Shown here: positions 25,925 to 34,040 of the stretch, piece by piece
Layout of the letters: each line of letters opens with the position of its first letter
How positions within the stretch are numbered: position 1 is the first letter of the stretch
NCBI RefSeq assembly: GCF_011799805.1
Contig: NZ_WXUB01000001.1
Span: forward strand, 310,001 to 374,000
DNA from: Maribellus sediminis
GTDB taxonomy: Bacteria; Bacteroidota; Bacteroidia; Bacteroidales; Prolixibacteraceae
Direction of reading: 5' to 3'
DNA length: 64,000 bases
The notes under the pieces: generated by a model
What the model saw: the letters and a program-made list of their open reading frames with translations, nothing else
Told to the model about the DNA's origin: nothing
Database searches by the model: none
Made by a program: the position numbers and the translations under genes

Positions 25925-26914
25925 ATGAAAAAAACAATTCTGCTGGTATTGTTTGTTCTAGGAGCAGCAATAACGAGCTTTAGTCAGGAAGTATCTGAAG
26001 AGTTTAAACCAAATGGCAAACCACTCGCATTGATATTTACAAATTTCCATACCGCAACTTCTGATGGTAACACCCTCTCGGAATTTGAAAACACCCGTGC
26101 TTATTTAGGTTATGAATATAATTTTAGTCAGGACTTTTATGCAAAAGTTGTTTTTGATGTTGGTGATCCAAAGGATGGTGGTGGCCACCAGCTTTCAGCA
26201 TTTCTGAAAAATGCGTACGTAGAATACAATAAAGACAAATTGAAAATGTATTTCGGTATGATTTCGACTACCCAGTTTAAACTGTCTGAAAAGATGTGGG
26301 GTAACCGATACATGATGAAATCATACCAGGATGAATACAAATTCAACTCAAGCGCCGACCTTGGATTTAATATCGACTATGCGTTCGCGGATTTTATCAG
26401 TGTCGATTTTTCAGTAATTAATGGAGAAGGATACAAAAAAATTCAGGGCGATGATCTGCTAAGACCAGGACTGGGAACTACAATCACACCTGTGAAAAAT
26501 TTAGTTGCCAGAGTATATGTTGACCAATACGGAAAAGATGTAAAACAGCAATCACTTGCAACTTTCCTTGCCTATAACACCAAAAAGTTGGCAGTAGCCG
26601 GAGAATATAACTATCAAACAAACTACAAAATGGTAGATGGTCAGGATATGTACGGTACTTCTTTTTATGCCTGGTATAAACCAAACAGCAACTGGAAAAT
26701 TTTTGCCCGTTACGACGATTTGAACTCAAAAGCACTGGAAGGAGAACAGGATGGCTGGAACATCAGTCATGATGGACAACTTATGCTTGCAGGCGTTGAA
26801 TACTCACCGGTAAAGGGAGTAAAAATTACACCAAACGTACGTTTGTGGAATCCGGATGAAGTGGATGCAAAGAATACCACTTATTTATACCTCAGCGCAG
26901 AGCTTAAATTCTAA
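25925..26914 (+). CDS. outer-membrane porin, probably for phosphate
   Basis: This 329-residue protein has a signal peptide (about 1-20, ending TSFSQ). The rest is a beta-barrel pattern of alternating strands, with FENTRAYLGYEYNFSQDFYAKVVFDVG near the start and a final aromatic strand YLYLSAELKF. It is similar in layout to porin O/P-type channels. It is the first gene behind the Pho box and lies 35 bp before pstS, so a role in phosphate entry through the outer membrane is likely. Selectivity cannot be read from the sequence. Confidence 0.75.
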   Translation: MKKTILLVLFVLGAAITSFSQEVSEEFKPNGKPLALIFTNFHTATSDGNTLSEFENTRAYLGYEYNFSQDFYAKVVFDVGDPKDGGGHQLSAFLKNAYVEYNKDKLKMYFGMISTTQFKLSEKMWGNRYMMKSYQDEYKFNSSADLGFNIDYAFADFISVDFSVINGEGYKKIQGDDLLRPGLGTTITPVKNLVARVYVDQYGKDVKQQSLATFLAYNTKKLAVAGEYNYQTNYKMVDGQDMYGTSFYAWYKPNSNWKIFARYDDLNSKALEGEQDGWNISHDGQLMLAGVEYSPVKGVKITPNVRLWNPDEVDAKNTTYLYLSAELKF

Positions 26915-26949
26915 TATTATCTCTAATAAGAACATTTAAAAAGCTAAAA

Positions 26950-28023
26950 ATGAAAAATTTTGCACTTCTAATTTTAACAGTATTTCTGTTCGGTGCATGT
27001 TCGAATTCTTCAAGCAAAAAAAGCGAAGAGAAATCAACAAGCAGTAAAAAAGTAACACTTACAGCTGCAGGAGCAACGTTTCCAATGCCATATTACAATT
27101 TAGTATTCAAGGCATATACTGCCGAAACCGGAACTCTTCTTACTTACGGAGGAATCGGATCAGGCGGGGGAATTCGCAGTTTGACAGATAAAGTGGTTGA
27201 TTTTGGAGCCACCGATGCTTATCTCGATGATGCCAAACTTGCAGAAATGCCTGCTGAAGTTGTACACATTCCGACTGTTCTTGGAGCGGTTGTAATTGCC
27301 TATAACCTTCCCGGTGTCGACGATCTTAAACTTTCCAACGAACTATTGGAAAAGATATTTATGGGTAAAATAACCCGTTGGAACGATGCTGCTTTAAAGG
27401 CAAATAATCCGGGATTGACCTTGCCCGACATGGAGATTACTTTTGTTCACCGTTCGGATGGCAGCGGAACTACTCATATTTTCAGCGATTACATGAGCAA
27501 AATAAGTACCAACTGGGCCGACAATGTTGGTACAGGAAAATCATTGCAATGGCCTGTTGGAATGGGTGCAAAGGGTAATCCTGGCGTGGCCGGTACCATC
27601 AAGCAAACTGAGGGAGCTATTGGTTACATCGGTTCTGAATACGCATTCGCACAGAAAATTCAAACAGCAAAGGTGCAGAACAGTGCCGGAAACTATATTT
27701 TACCATCGATCGAGTCTGTTAGTGCGGCAGCCAATGCCGAAATTCCTGCAGACACACGTGTTATGCTCACTAACTCATCCGATCCGGAAGCCTATCCGAT
27801 TAGTGGATTTACCTGGATTATTTTGTACAAAGAGCAGAGCTACGATGGTCGTACAAAAGATCAGGCAATGGCAACAGTTTCTTTTCTTGATTGGTTAATT
27901 AGCGATGAAGCCCAGGAACAGGCCGAGAAAGTGCATTATGCACCACTGCCTGCCTCAGCAGTGGAAAAAGCAAAAGCCATTTTGCGTTCAGTTACCTACG
28001 ACGGAACTGCTTTGTTGAAATAA
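26950..28023 (+). CDS. pstS: phosphate ABC transporter substrate-binding lipoprotein
   Basis: The 357-residue protein has a lipobox (LFGAC) and a Ser/Lys linker. A periplasmic binding domain follows with AAGATFPMPYYNLVFKAY, the GGIGSGGGIRSLTDK loop, DFGATDA and HRSDGSGTTHIFSDYMS, the phosphate-contacting blocks of PstS. It binds Pi and delivers it to PstCAB. A hairpin after the stop may limit read-through, so that PstS is made in excess over the permeases. Confidence 0.96.
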   Translation: MKNFALLILTVFLFGACSNSSSKKSEEKSTSSKKVTLTAAGATFPMPYYNLVFKAYTAETGTLLTYGGIGSGGGIRSLTDKVVDFGATDAYLDDAKLAEMPAEVVHIPTVLGAVVIAYNLPGVDDLKLSNELLEKIFMGKITRWNDAALKANNPGLTLPDMEITFVHRSDGSGTTHIFSDYMSKISTNWADNVGTGKSLQWPVGMGAKGNPGVAGTIKQTEGAIGYIGSEYAFAQKIQTAKVQNSAGNYILPSIESVSAAANAEIPADTRVMLTNSSDPEAYPISGFTWIILYKEQSYDGRTKDQAMATVSFLDWLISDEAQEQAEKVHYAPLPASAVEKAKAILRSVTYDGTALLK

Positions 28024-28036
28024 TACGACATGACTA

Positions 28037-28077
28037 TAAAATGTACATGGAACTATTTTCATGTACATTTTATTTTT
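28037..28077 (+). terminator. intra-operon hairpin between pstS and pstC
   Basis: A perfect 13-bp stem (28037-28049 with 28060-28072) and a 10-nt loop run into TTTTT. It looks like a partial terminator or mRNA-protecting stem that gives pstS a higher level than pstCAB. Confidence 0.75.
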
Positions 28078-28097
28078 CCCTCTATTTTATTAATTAA

Positions 28098-28949
28098 ATG
28101 AACAGTGATAAAATAACTAAAGCCGTTCTGTTTGCATCTTCCTTTGTGATTTTGTTGATTGCAGGAGGAATGATTTTCTCGCTTGCAGGAGGTGCAATTC
28201 CGGCTATCAAAGCTTTTGGATTAAAGTTCATATGGGCGAATACATGGAATCCAACTGAAGGCCAGGAGAATTACGGTGCATTGCCATTTATTGCAGGAAC
28301 GATACTCACTTCGATTGCTGCCCTTTTAATTAGTTTACCACTGTCGTTTTCAGCTTCTCTTTTTCTTGGAGAATACTTTCGGGGAACACGCCTTGCCAGG
28401 ATATTGGGTACAATGGTCGACCTCTTAGCAGGTATACCTTCAATTGTATATGGTTTGTGGGGATTTTATGTGTTACGTCCGATGTTAATTGCAGTGGGAT
28501 TACCGAATCAGGGATTTGGGATTTTCACAGCAAGCATTATTTTGGCAATCATGATCATTCCTTATGCCACTTCGTTGAGTACCGAAATCATTACTATGGT
28601 TCCCGGAGAATTAAAGGAAGCAGCTTATTCTTTGGGTGCAACCCGAACCGAGGTGATCTTTAGCGTGATTGTACCTTCGGCAAGATCAGGAATTGTTGCC
28701 GGTTATATTTTGTCGTTTGGCCGTGCACTTGGAGAAACAATGGCAGTTACCATGCTCATCGGGAATGCGAACAAAATACCGGACAGCTTTTTTGGAACAG
28801 GAAACACCATGGCTTCTGTTATTGCGAATCAGTTCGGAGAAGCTGACGGACTTAAGTTGAGTTCGCTTATTGCTATTGGATTACTCTTGTTCCTTATGAC
28901 AGGAGTAATTAATAGCCTGGGGAAATTCATTATCAAAAAAATGGGGTAG
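28098..28949 (+). CDS. pstC: phosphate ABC transporter permease PstC
   Basis: The 283-residue inner-membrane permease has about six helices and the EAA loop (PGELKEAAYSLGATRTEVIFSVIVPSARSGIVAGYILSFGRALGETMAVTML) that contacts PstB. It forms the Pi channel with PstA. It is shorter at the N-terminus than some PstC proteins but complete in the core, and lies 3 bp before pstA. Confidence 0.95.
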   Translation: MNSDKITKAVLFASSFVILLIAGGMIFSLAGGAIPAIKAFGLKFIWANTWNPTEGQENYGALPFIAGTILTSIAALLISLPLSFSASLFLGEYFRGTRLARILGTMVDLLAGIPSIVYGLWGFYVLRPMLIAVGLPNQGFGIFTASIILAIMIIPYATSLSTEIITMVPGELKEAAYSLGATRTEVIFSVIVPSARSGIVAGYILSFGRALGETMAVTMLIGNANKIPDSFFGTGNTMASVIANQFGEADGLKLSSLIAIGLLLFLMTGVINSLGKFIIKKMG

Positions 28950-28952
28950 GAA

Positions 28953-29837
28953 ATGGAGTCACTTGCAAATCTTTCGTCAAAGAACCTTGAAAGAAGAAAT
29001 TTAAAGGACAGACTTTTCAAAGGATTGGTCATTTTCTTGTCGATGCTTACAATTTCTCCTATTGTGCTCATCATTTACAAGCTTATTGAAAAGGGCATTC
29101 GTCAAATCAGCTTTGATTTCATATTAAAAACTCCGCCCGACACTTTTCAGGCAATGACCGCATTGAGCAATGGTGAACTGATACCAGGCGGGATTGCAAA
29201 TGGAATAACGGGTACGCTTTTAATGGTAACACTGGCATCAGTAATTGCTATTCCTGTTGGAGTAATAACCGGAATTTATCTGTACGAAAATCCGGATAAA
29301 TTTATGGCGAACATTACCCGAAATATCTCCGATATATTACAGGGTGTACCATCCATTGTACTTGGTTTGATAGCTTATATTTGGGTGGTAAAACCTATTA
29401 CCAGCGGATTTTCTGCTTTGGCAGGCAGTGTTTCGCTGGCCATAATGATGTTGCCTATGATTGTTCGCTCGACAGAAGAAACATTGAAAATGATTCCTCA
29501 AAGTATTAAGGAGGCGGCTCTGGCATTGGGAGTGCCTTATTACAAGGTTTTATTGAGAGTGCTTATCCCAACCGGATTTAGTGGACTGCTAACCGGTATT
29601 TTATTAGGTATATCACGAATTTTAGGCGAGACAGCACCACTGATGTTAACAGCATTGGGAAGTTCTGTAATCAACCTCGATATTACAAAGCCAACAAGTG
29701 CCGTGCCTTTGCTTATTTGGGAATTCTATAACGATCCAAACATGGTGGATTTAATTTGGAGTTCGTCGCTGTTGTTAATGGCAATGGTGCTTGGTTTGAA
29801 CCTGCTTTCAAAAAGGATAGCAGCCCGAACAAAATAG
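28953..29837 (+). CDS. pstA: phosphate ABC transporter permease PstA
   Basis: The 294-residue permease has the PstA-type EAA loop (IPQSIKEAALALGVPYYKVLLRVLIPTGFSGLLTGILLGISRILGETAPLMLTAL). The GVPSIVLGLIAYIWVVKP block is also present. It pairs with PstC in the inner membrane and lies between pstC and pstB with gaps of 3 and 9 bp. Confidence 0.95.
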   Translation: MESLANLSSKNLERRNLKDRLFKGLVIFLSMLTISPIVLIIYKLIEKGIRQISFDFILKTPPDTFQAMTALSNGELIPGGIANGITGTLLMVTLASVIAIPVGVITGIYLYENPDKFMANITRNISDILQGVPSIVLGLIAYIWVVKPITSGFSALAGSVSLAIMMLPMIVRSTEETLKMIPQSIKEAALALGVPYYKVLLRVLIPTGFSGLLTGILLGISRILGETAPLMLTALGSSVINLDITKPTSAVPLLIWEFYNDPNMVDLIWSSSLLLMAMVLGLNLLSKRIAARTK

Positions 29838-29846
29838 ATTATAACA

Positions 29847-30629
29847 ATGAACGAAAATACGGTAAAAATAAAAGATCCGGTTCTGTCAATACGCAATCTT
29901 TCTGTTTCATACGAGAAAGGAAAGTATGCTGTTAATGATGTTTCTGCTGACATAAAACGAAATGCAGTTACCGCAATTATGGGTCCATCCGGTTGCGGGA
30001 AAAGTACGATGTTACGGGCCATTAACCGCATGCACGAATTGTATGAAAACATTGAGACAAAGGGAACGCTGATCATGAATGGGAAAGACATTACGCACAT
30101 GCCGACCATTCAATTAAGGAGAATGGCCGGAATGGTTTTCCAGCGTCCGAATCCTTTTCCAACCATGAGTATTTACGATAATGTGGTGGCCGGTTACAAA
30201 TTGAACGGTATTCGAATGAAACGCTCGGAGCGTGATGATATCGTTGAGCGCTCGTTACGCGACGTAACGCTTTGGGATGAAGTAAAAGATAACCTGCACA
30301 GGAAAGGTACATTTCTTTCAGGAGGGCAACAACAGCGTTTATGTATCGCTCGTGCACTGGCATTCGATCCGGAAGTTATATTGCTGGATGAACCCACCTC
30401 AGCTCTCGACCCGGTGGCAACTGCCAAAATTGAGGATCTGCTGGTAAAACTGAAGGAGAATTACTCCATCTTAATGGTCACACATAACATGGCTCAGGCC
30501 GCAAGGATTTCTGATTATTCCATGTTTATGTACCTGGGTGAACTTGTTGAATATGATAAAACAAAAGACATGTTCACTAATCCCAGAGATCGAAGAACAG
30601 AGGAATACCTGACAGGTAAATTCGGTTAA
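29847..30629 (+). CDS. pstB: phosphate ABC transporter ATP-binding protein
   Basis: The 260-residue ATPase has Walker A GPSGCGKST (46-54), Q-loop MVFQRPNPFP, signature LSGGQQQRL and Walker B VILLDEPTSALD. The RPNPFPTMSIYDNV block is specific to PstB. It drives phosphate import by the PstSCAB complex and takes part in phosphate sensing with PhoU and PhoR. Confidence 0.97.
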   Translation: MNENTVKIKDPVLSIRNLSVSYEKGKYAVNDVSADIKRNAVTAIMGPSGCGKSTMLRAINRMHELYENIETKGTLIMNGKDITHMPTIQLRRMAGMVFQRPNPFPTMSIYDNVVAGYKLNGIRMKRSERDDIVERSLRDVTLWDEVKDNLHRKGTFLSGGQQQRLCIARALAFDPEVILLDEPTSALDPVATAKIEDLLVKLKENYSILMVTHNMAQAARISDYSMFMYLGELVEYDKTKDMFTNPRDRRTEEYLTGKFG

Positions 30630-30659
30630 AATTTTTAACTTCACTAAAATTAAGAAATT

Positions 30660-31346
30660 ATGACTTTAAGAAAAGATGATGCCATAAACAGCATAATGAG
30701 CGATTTCGAAGAATTCGCGAATATGGTGCTGCATCAACTCGATTTGCTGGAGAATTTTGTTTCTTCAGGAGAAGTTTCTTTTTCGAAAACGCTAACCAAA
30801 GAATTAGTGGACAACGAAAAGAAACTGGACAAAATGGAGGTGAAGATTAGCGATAAAATTATTAATACCATAACGCTTTATCAGCCGGTAGCTTCCGATA
30901 TTCGTAAAATTTTTGCCTGTTATCGAATTGTAATTAGTTTGGAGCGTGTTGGAGACATGGTCCTCAACATTCATAACTTAATCGAGAAAATTAAAATTCC
31001 TAAGGTTTACCAGGAATTATCGGAGGTAATTTCAAATATGTTGGTACAAAGCTCAAACATGGTAAATAAAGCATTATTGGCTTATACCAACGATGACAAA
31101 GATTATGCAATCTGGACCATTAAAAATGATTCAGTAATTGATGAGCTAAATAAAAAAATGCTGAAAAAGGCCATCAAAAAAAGCACTAACACCGATGAGG
31201 ATAAACAGTTAATGACTAGTTTCATTAACCTTAATAGTATGCTTACTACCATTGAACGTATTGCGGACCACGCCACAAATATCGCTGAAGCTGCCATTTA
31301 TTCAATTGAAGGTAAGGATGTTCGGCATAAATCTGATGTTAAATAA
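30660..31346 (+). CDS. phoU: phosphate signalling protein PhoU
   Basis: The 228-residue all-helical protein has the two PhoU three-helix bundles. The metal-binding motif pattern ExxxD/DHxxN is visible in the first half (FACYRIVISLERVGDMVLNI) and second half (MLTTIERIADHATNIAEAAIY). PhoU links Pst activity to PhoR and keeps the regulon off when phosphate is plentiful. It lies between pstB and the second phoB with short gaps. Confidence 0.95.
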   Translation: MTLRKDDAINSIMSDFEEFANMVLHQLDLLENFVSSGEVSFSKTLTKELVDNEKKLDKMEVKISDKIINTITLYQPVASDIRKIFACYRIVISLERVGDMVLNIHNLIEKIKIPKVYQELSEVISNMLVQSSNMVNKALLAYTNDDKDYAIWTIKNDSVIDELNKKMLKKAIKKSTNTDEDKQLMTSFINLNSMLTTIERIADHATNIAEAAIYSIEGKDVRHKSDVK

Positions 31347-31349
31347 ATC

Positions 31350-32033
31350 ATGGACAATCCCATTCCAAAAATACTCATAGTCGACGACGAAAAGGATCTT
31401 TGTGAGATTCTTGAGTTCAATCTTTCGAGCGAAGGATTTCAAACTACAGTTGCACATTCAGCTGAACAGGCATTAAAATTTTCGCTCGACGAGTTTGATC
31501 TGATTCTTCTTGATGTGATGATGGGAGGAATTTCAGGGTATAAAATGGCAGATCGCATTCGAAGAGAAATGCAACTTTCGGTACCAATCATTTTCATGAC
31601 TGCCAAAACAGCTGAAAATGATATTCTTACAGGCTTTAATGTTGGTGGCGATGACTATATATCAAAACCTTTCTCAATAAAAGAAATGGTAGCCCGAATT
31701 AAAGCGGTTCTTAAGCGGGGACGACAGGAAACTGGTCAGGTACGGGTATATAAAGAAGGAGAACTGGAAGTAGATGTAAACAGCAAGACCGTAAAGATTG
31801 AAGATAAAATAATAAGCCTTACAAGAAAAGAATTCGAAATCCTTACCATGTTACTCAAACATCAGGGGCAGTACATTAGCCGTGAAGAGATTCTGAACCG
31901 GGTATGGAGCGATGATGTAATTGTAACGGAACGAAATGTGGATGTTAACATAGCTCGTCTTCGAAAAAAGATAGGGGATTATGGAAATAAAATTAAGGGC
32001 AAATCAGGATTTGGTTATGCTTTCAAGAATTAG
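31350..32033 (+). CDS. second PhoB-like response regulator
   Basis: The 227-residue OmpR-family regulator has receiver motifs VDDEKD, LILLDVMM and ISKPFSIKEM. A winged-helix domain follows (TRKEFEILTMLLKHQGQYISREEILNRVW, then RNVDVNIARLRKKIG). It starts 3 bp after phoU and precedes its own kinase. It is related to but clearly different from the regulator at 17316. One or both may bind the Pho boxes here. Confidence 0.9.
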   Translation: MDNPIPKILIVDDEKDLCEILEFNLSSEGFQTTVAHSAEQALKFSLDEFDLILLDVMMGGISGYKMADRIRREMQLSVPIIFMTAKTAENDILTGFNVGGDDYISKPFSIKEMVARIKAVLKRGRQETGQVRVYKEGELEVDVNSKTVKIEDKIISLTRKEFEILTMLLKHQGQYISREEILNRVWSDDVIVTERNVDVNIARLRKKIGDYGNKIKGKSGFGYAFKN

Positions 32034-32059
32034 TTAAACACAATTAAAAAAAATAAACT

Positions 32060-33832
32060 GTGCCAATTCAGCAATCATTTAGGCAAAAAATATTCTACTA
32101 CTTTATAGCAGTATTCTTATTGTTTACGGTAGCAATATTACTGTTTCAGCTGCAGCGGGAAAAGAATTATAAAACCGGCCAGCTCGAAAATACGCTCAAA
32201 AACGTAACTGAGGTTACGCATAATTTTATCGAGCATTACGACTTGATGAAAACCGGTAATTTTAGTAAAGCCGATACCTTAAAAGAACTGATTCCTCAAA
32301 GTAACATTCGTTTGACCATTATTGATAAAAAGGGTGTTGTTCTGTATGATAGTTTTGTATTTGACTACAAGAATATGGAGAACCATTTTGAAAGGCCGGA
32401 GGTACAGAAAGCACTTTATTCAGGTGAAGGTTCTAACATCAGGCATTCAGAAACTACAGGCAAGGACTTTTATTATTACGCCCGCAATTATGATGCGTAC
32501 TTTGTAAGAACCGCCATGCTTTACAATGTTGAAGTTGAAAATTTTCTTAAAGCTGAGCGGGTATTCCTGTTCTTTATAATTGCCATATTTTTGGTTATCT
32601 GGCTGGTAATTAACGAACTCACAAAAAGATTATCAATATCGATAACAAAGCTGAAAGATTTTGCGATAAAAGCAGGACATAACGAAGCCATAAACGAGGA
32701 TGAAGCACGGTTCCCTGATAATGAACTGGGTGAGATCGGATCTCAGATCGTTAAGATCTACAACAACCTGAGAATCGCTAATCATGAAATTGCGCTCGAA
32801 AAAGAACGACTGTCAAACCACATGAATATTCTAAACGAAGGAATAGGTTTTTTTAATCCGGCCAGGGAGAAAATGCTGGTGAACAGTCATTTCATACAAC
32901 ATGTGAGTATGATCTCAGATACTTCAACCATTTCTGCCGAGAATGTTTTTATGATTCCTGAGTTTAAGAAGGTAAATAAATTCCTGGATGAGAACCTTAA
33001 AAAAGACATCGAGTTTCTTGACAACGAATTACCACAGATTGAGTTCACAATCAATAAAAACGAAACATATTTCAAGATTCAGTGTATTGTTTTTGCCGAT
33101 AAAAGTTTTGAAGTACTGATAACCGATATCACCCGCCCTGAAAAGCGTCGTTTACTCAAGCAGCAGCTTACTTCAAATATTGCTCACGAGTTAAAAACAC
33201 CTCTCGCTTCTATAAAAGGCTATTTGGAAACGCTGATGGGCAATCCGAATATAAACAAGGAAAAGCAGCAATATTTTATCGAACGGGCAAGTGTACAGGC
33301 CGAACGATTGAATTTGCTTTTGAATGATATTTCGTTGCTAAACAACATTGAAGACGCAGGTGAACTTTTCGAATTCAAATCCATCAATATTAGGAACATT
33401 GTTTCGGATGTGATTGAAAACCTTGAAAACCGGTTAACGTCGAAAAATATCAAGTGTAAGATAAATATTGACGATGAGGTGGAAGTGAACGGAAATGATT
33501 CTTTACTTTCCTCAGTTTTTCAGAACCTGATTGAAAACTCCATTAATTATGCGGGTGAGAATATAAAAATTGAAATAAAAAATTATCTGGAAGATAAGAA
33601 CTACCATTATTTCAGTTACACCGACTCGGGAGTAGGAATACCGGAAGAACACCTGCACAGAATATTCGAAAGGTTCTACAGAATTGATTCAGGCAGGACC
33701 CGTGAATTAGGTGGAACAGGTTTGGGATTATCCATTGTTAGAAATGCCATTCAATTGCACAAGGGTAATATTTCTGCAAGAAACAAACCCGAAGGTGGCA
33801 TTGAGTTTCTCTTTACCCTGTCAAAAAAATAA
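32060..33832 (+). CDS. second PhoR-like sensor histidine kinase
   Basis: This 590-residue kinase starts with GTG. It has a membrane helix at about 10-30, a periplasmic sensor region of about 130 residues and a second helix at about 166-187. A HAMP/PAS-like linker, HisKA (NIAHELKTPLASIKGYLETLM) and a full ATPase domain (NLIENSINYAG, DSGVGIPEEHLHRIFERFYRIDSG, GGTGLGLSIVRNAI) follow. Unlike the kinase at 18109 it keeps a real periplasmic domain, so it may read a different signal. It ends the pst operon before a strong terminator. Confidence 0.9.
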   Translation: MPIQQSFRQKIFYYFIAVFLLFTVAILLFQLQREKNYKTGQLENTLKNVTEVTHNFIEHYDLMKTGNFSKADTLKELIPQSNIRLTIIDKKGVVLYDSFVFDYKNMENHFERPEVQKALYSGEGSNIRHSETTGKDFYYYARNYDAYFVRTAMLYNVEVENFLKAERVFLFFIIAIFLVIWLVINELTKRLSISITKLKDFAIKAGHNEAINEDEARFPDNELGEIGSQIVKIYNNLRIANHEIALEKERLSNHMNILNEGIGFFNPAREKMLVNSHFIQHVSMISDTSTISAENVFMIPEFKKVNKFLDENLKKDIEFLDNELPQIEFTINKNETYFKIQCIVFADKSFEVLITDITRPEKRRLLKQQLTSNIAHELKTPLASIKGYLETLMGNPNINKEKQQYFIERASVQAERLNLLLNDISLLNNIEDAGELFEFKSINIRNIVSDVIENLENRLTSKNIKCKINIDDEVEVNGNDSLLSSVFQNLIENSINYAGENIKIEIKNYLEDKNYHYFSYTDSGVGIPEEHLHRIFERFYRIDSGRTRELGGTGLGLSIVRNAIQLHKGNISARNKPEGGIEFLFTLSKK

Positions 33833-33855
33833 GATTAGATCAAAGCCTATTGGAA

Positions 33856-33888
33856 AGAGCCTTTAATTAAGTATTAAAGGCTCTTTTT
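33856..33888 (+). terminator. terminator of the pst-phoU-phoBR operon
   Basis: A perfect 11-bp stem (AGAGCCTTTAA at 33856-33866 with 33874-33884) is followed by TTTTT. Confidence 0.85.
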
Positions 33889-33950
33889 ATTTAAAAACGA
33901 TTAAAGTTAACCCCACTTCATTACAATTCTATTAAAAATAATTAATCCAA

Positions 33951-33997
33951 GTTTCATTCATATGTAATAAGGCTGTAACATAATTGCGGTTGGTTTG
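33951..33997 (+). promoter_or_regulatory. Pho box and -7 element of the TonB receptor-lipoprotein pair
   Basis: Heptamers GTTTCAT, ATGTAAT and CTGTAAC start at 33951, 33962 and 33973. TTGGTTTG, close to TAnnTTTG, starts at 33990, 17 bp after the last heptamer. Confidence 0.7.
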
Positions 33998-34040
33998 CGG
34001 TGGATATTTAAGTATACGATTTTAAACACTGCATATTTTT

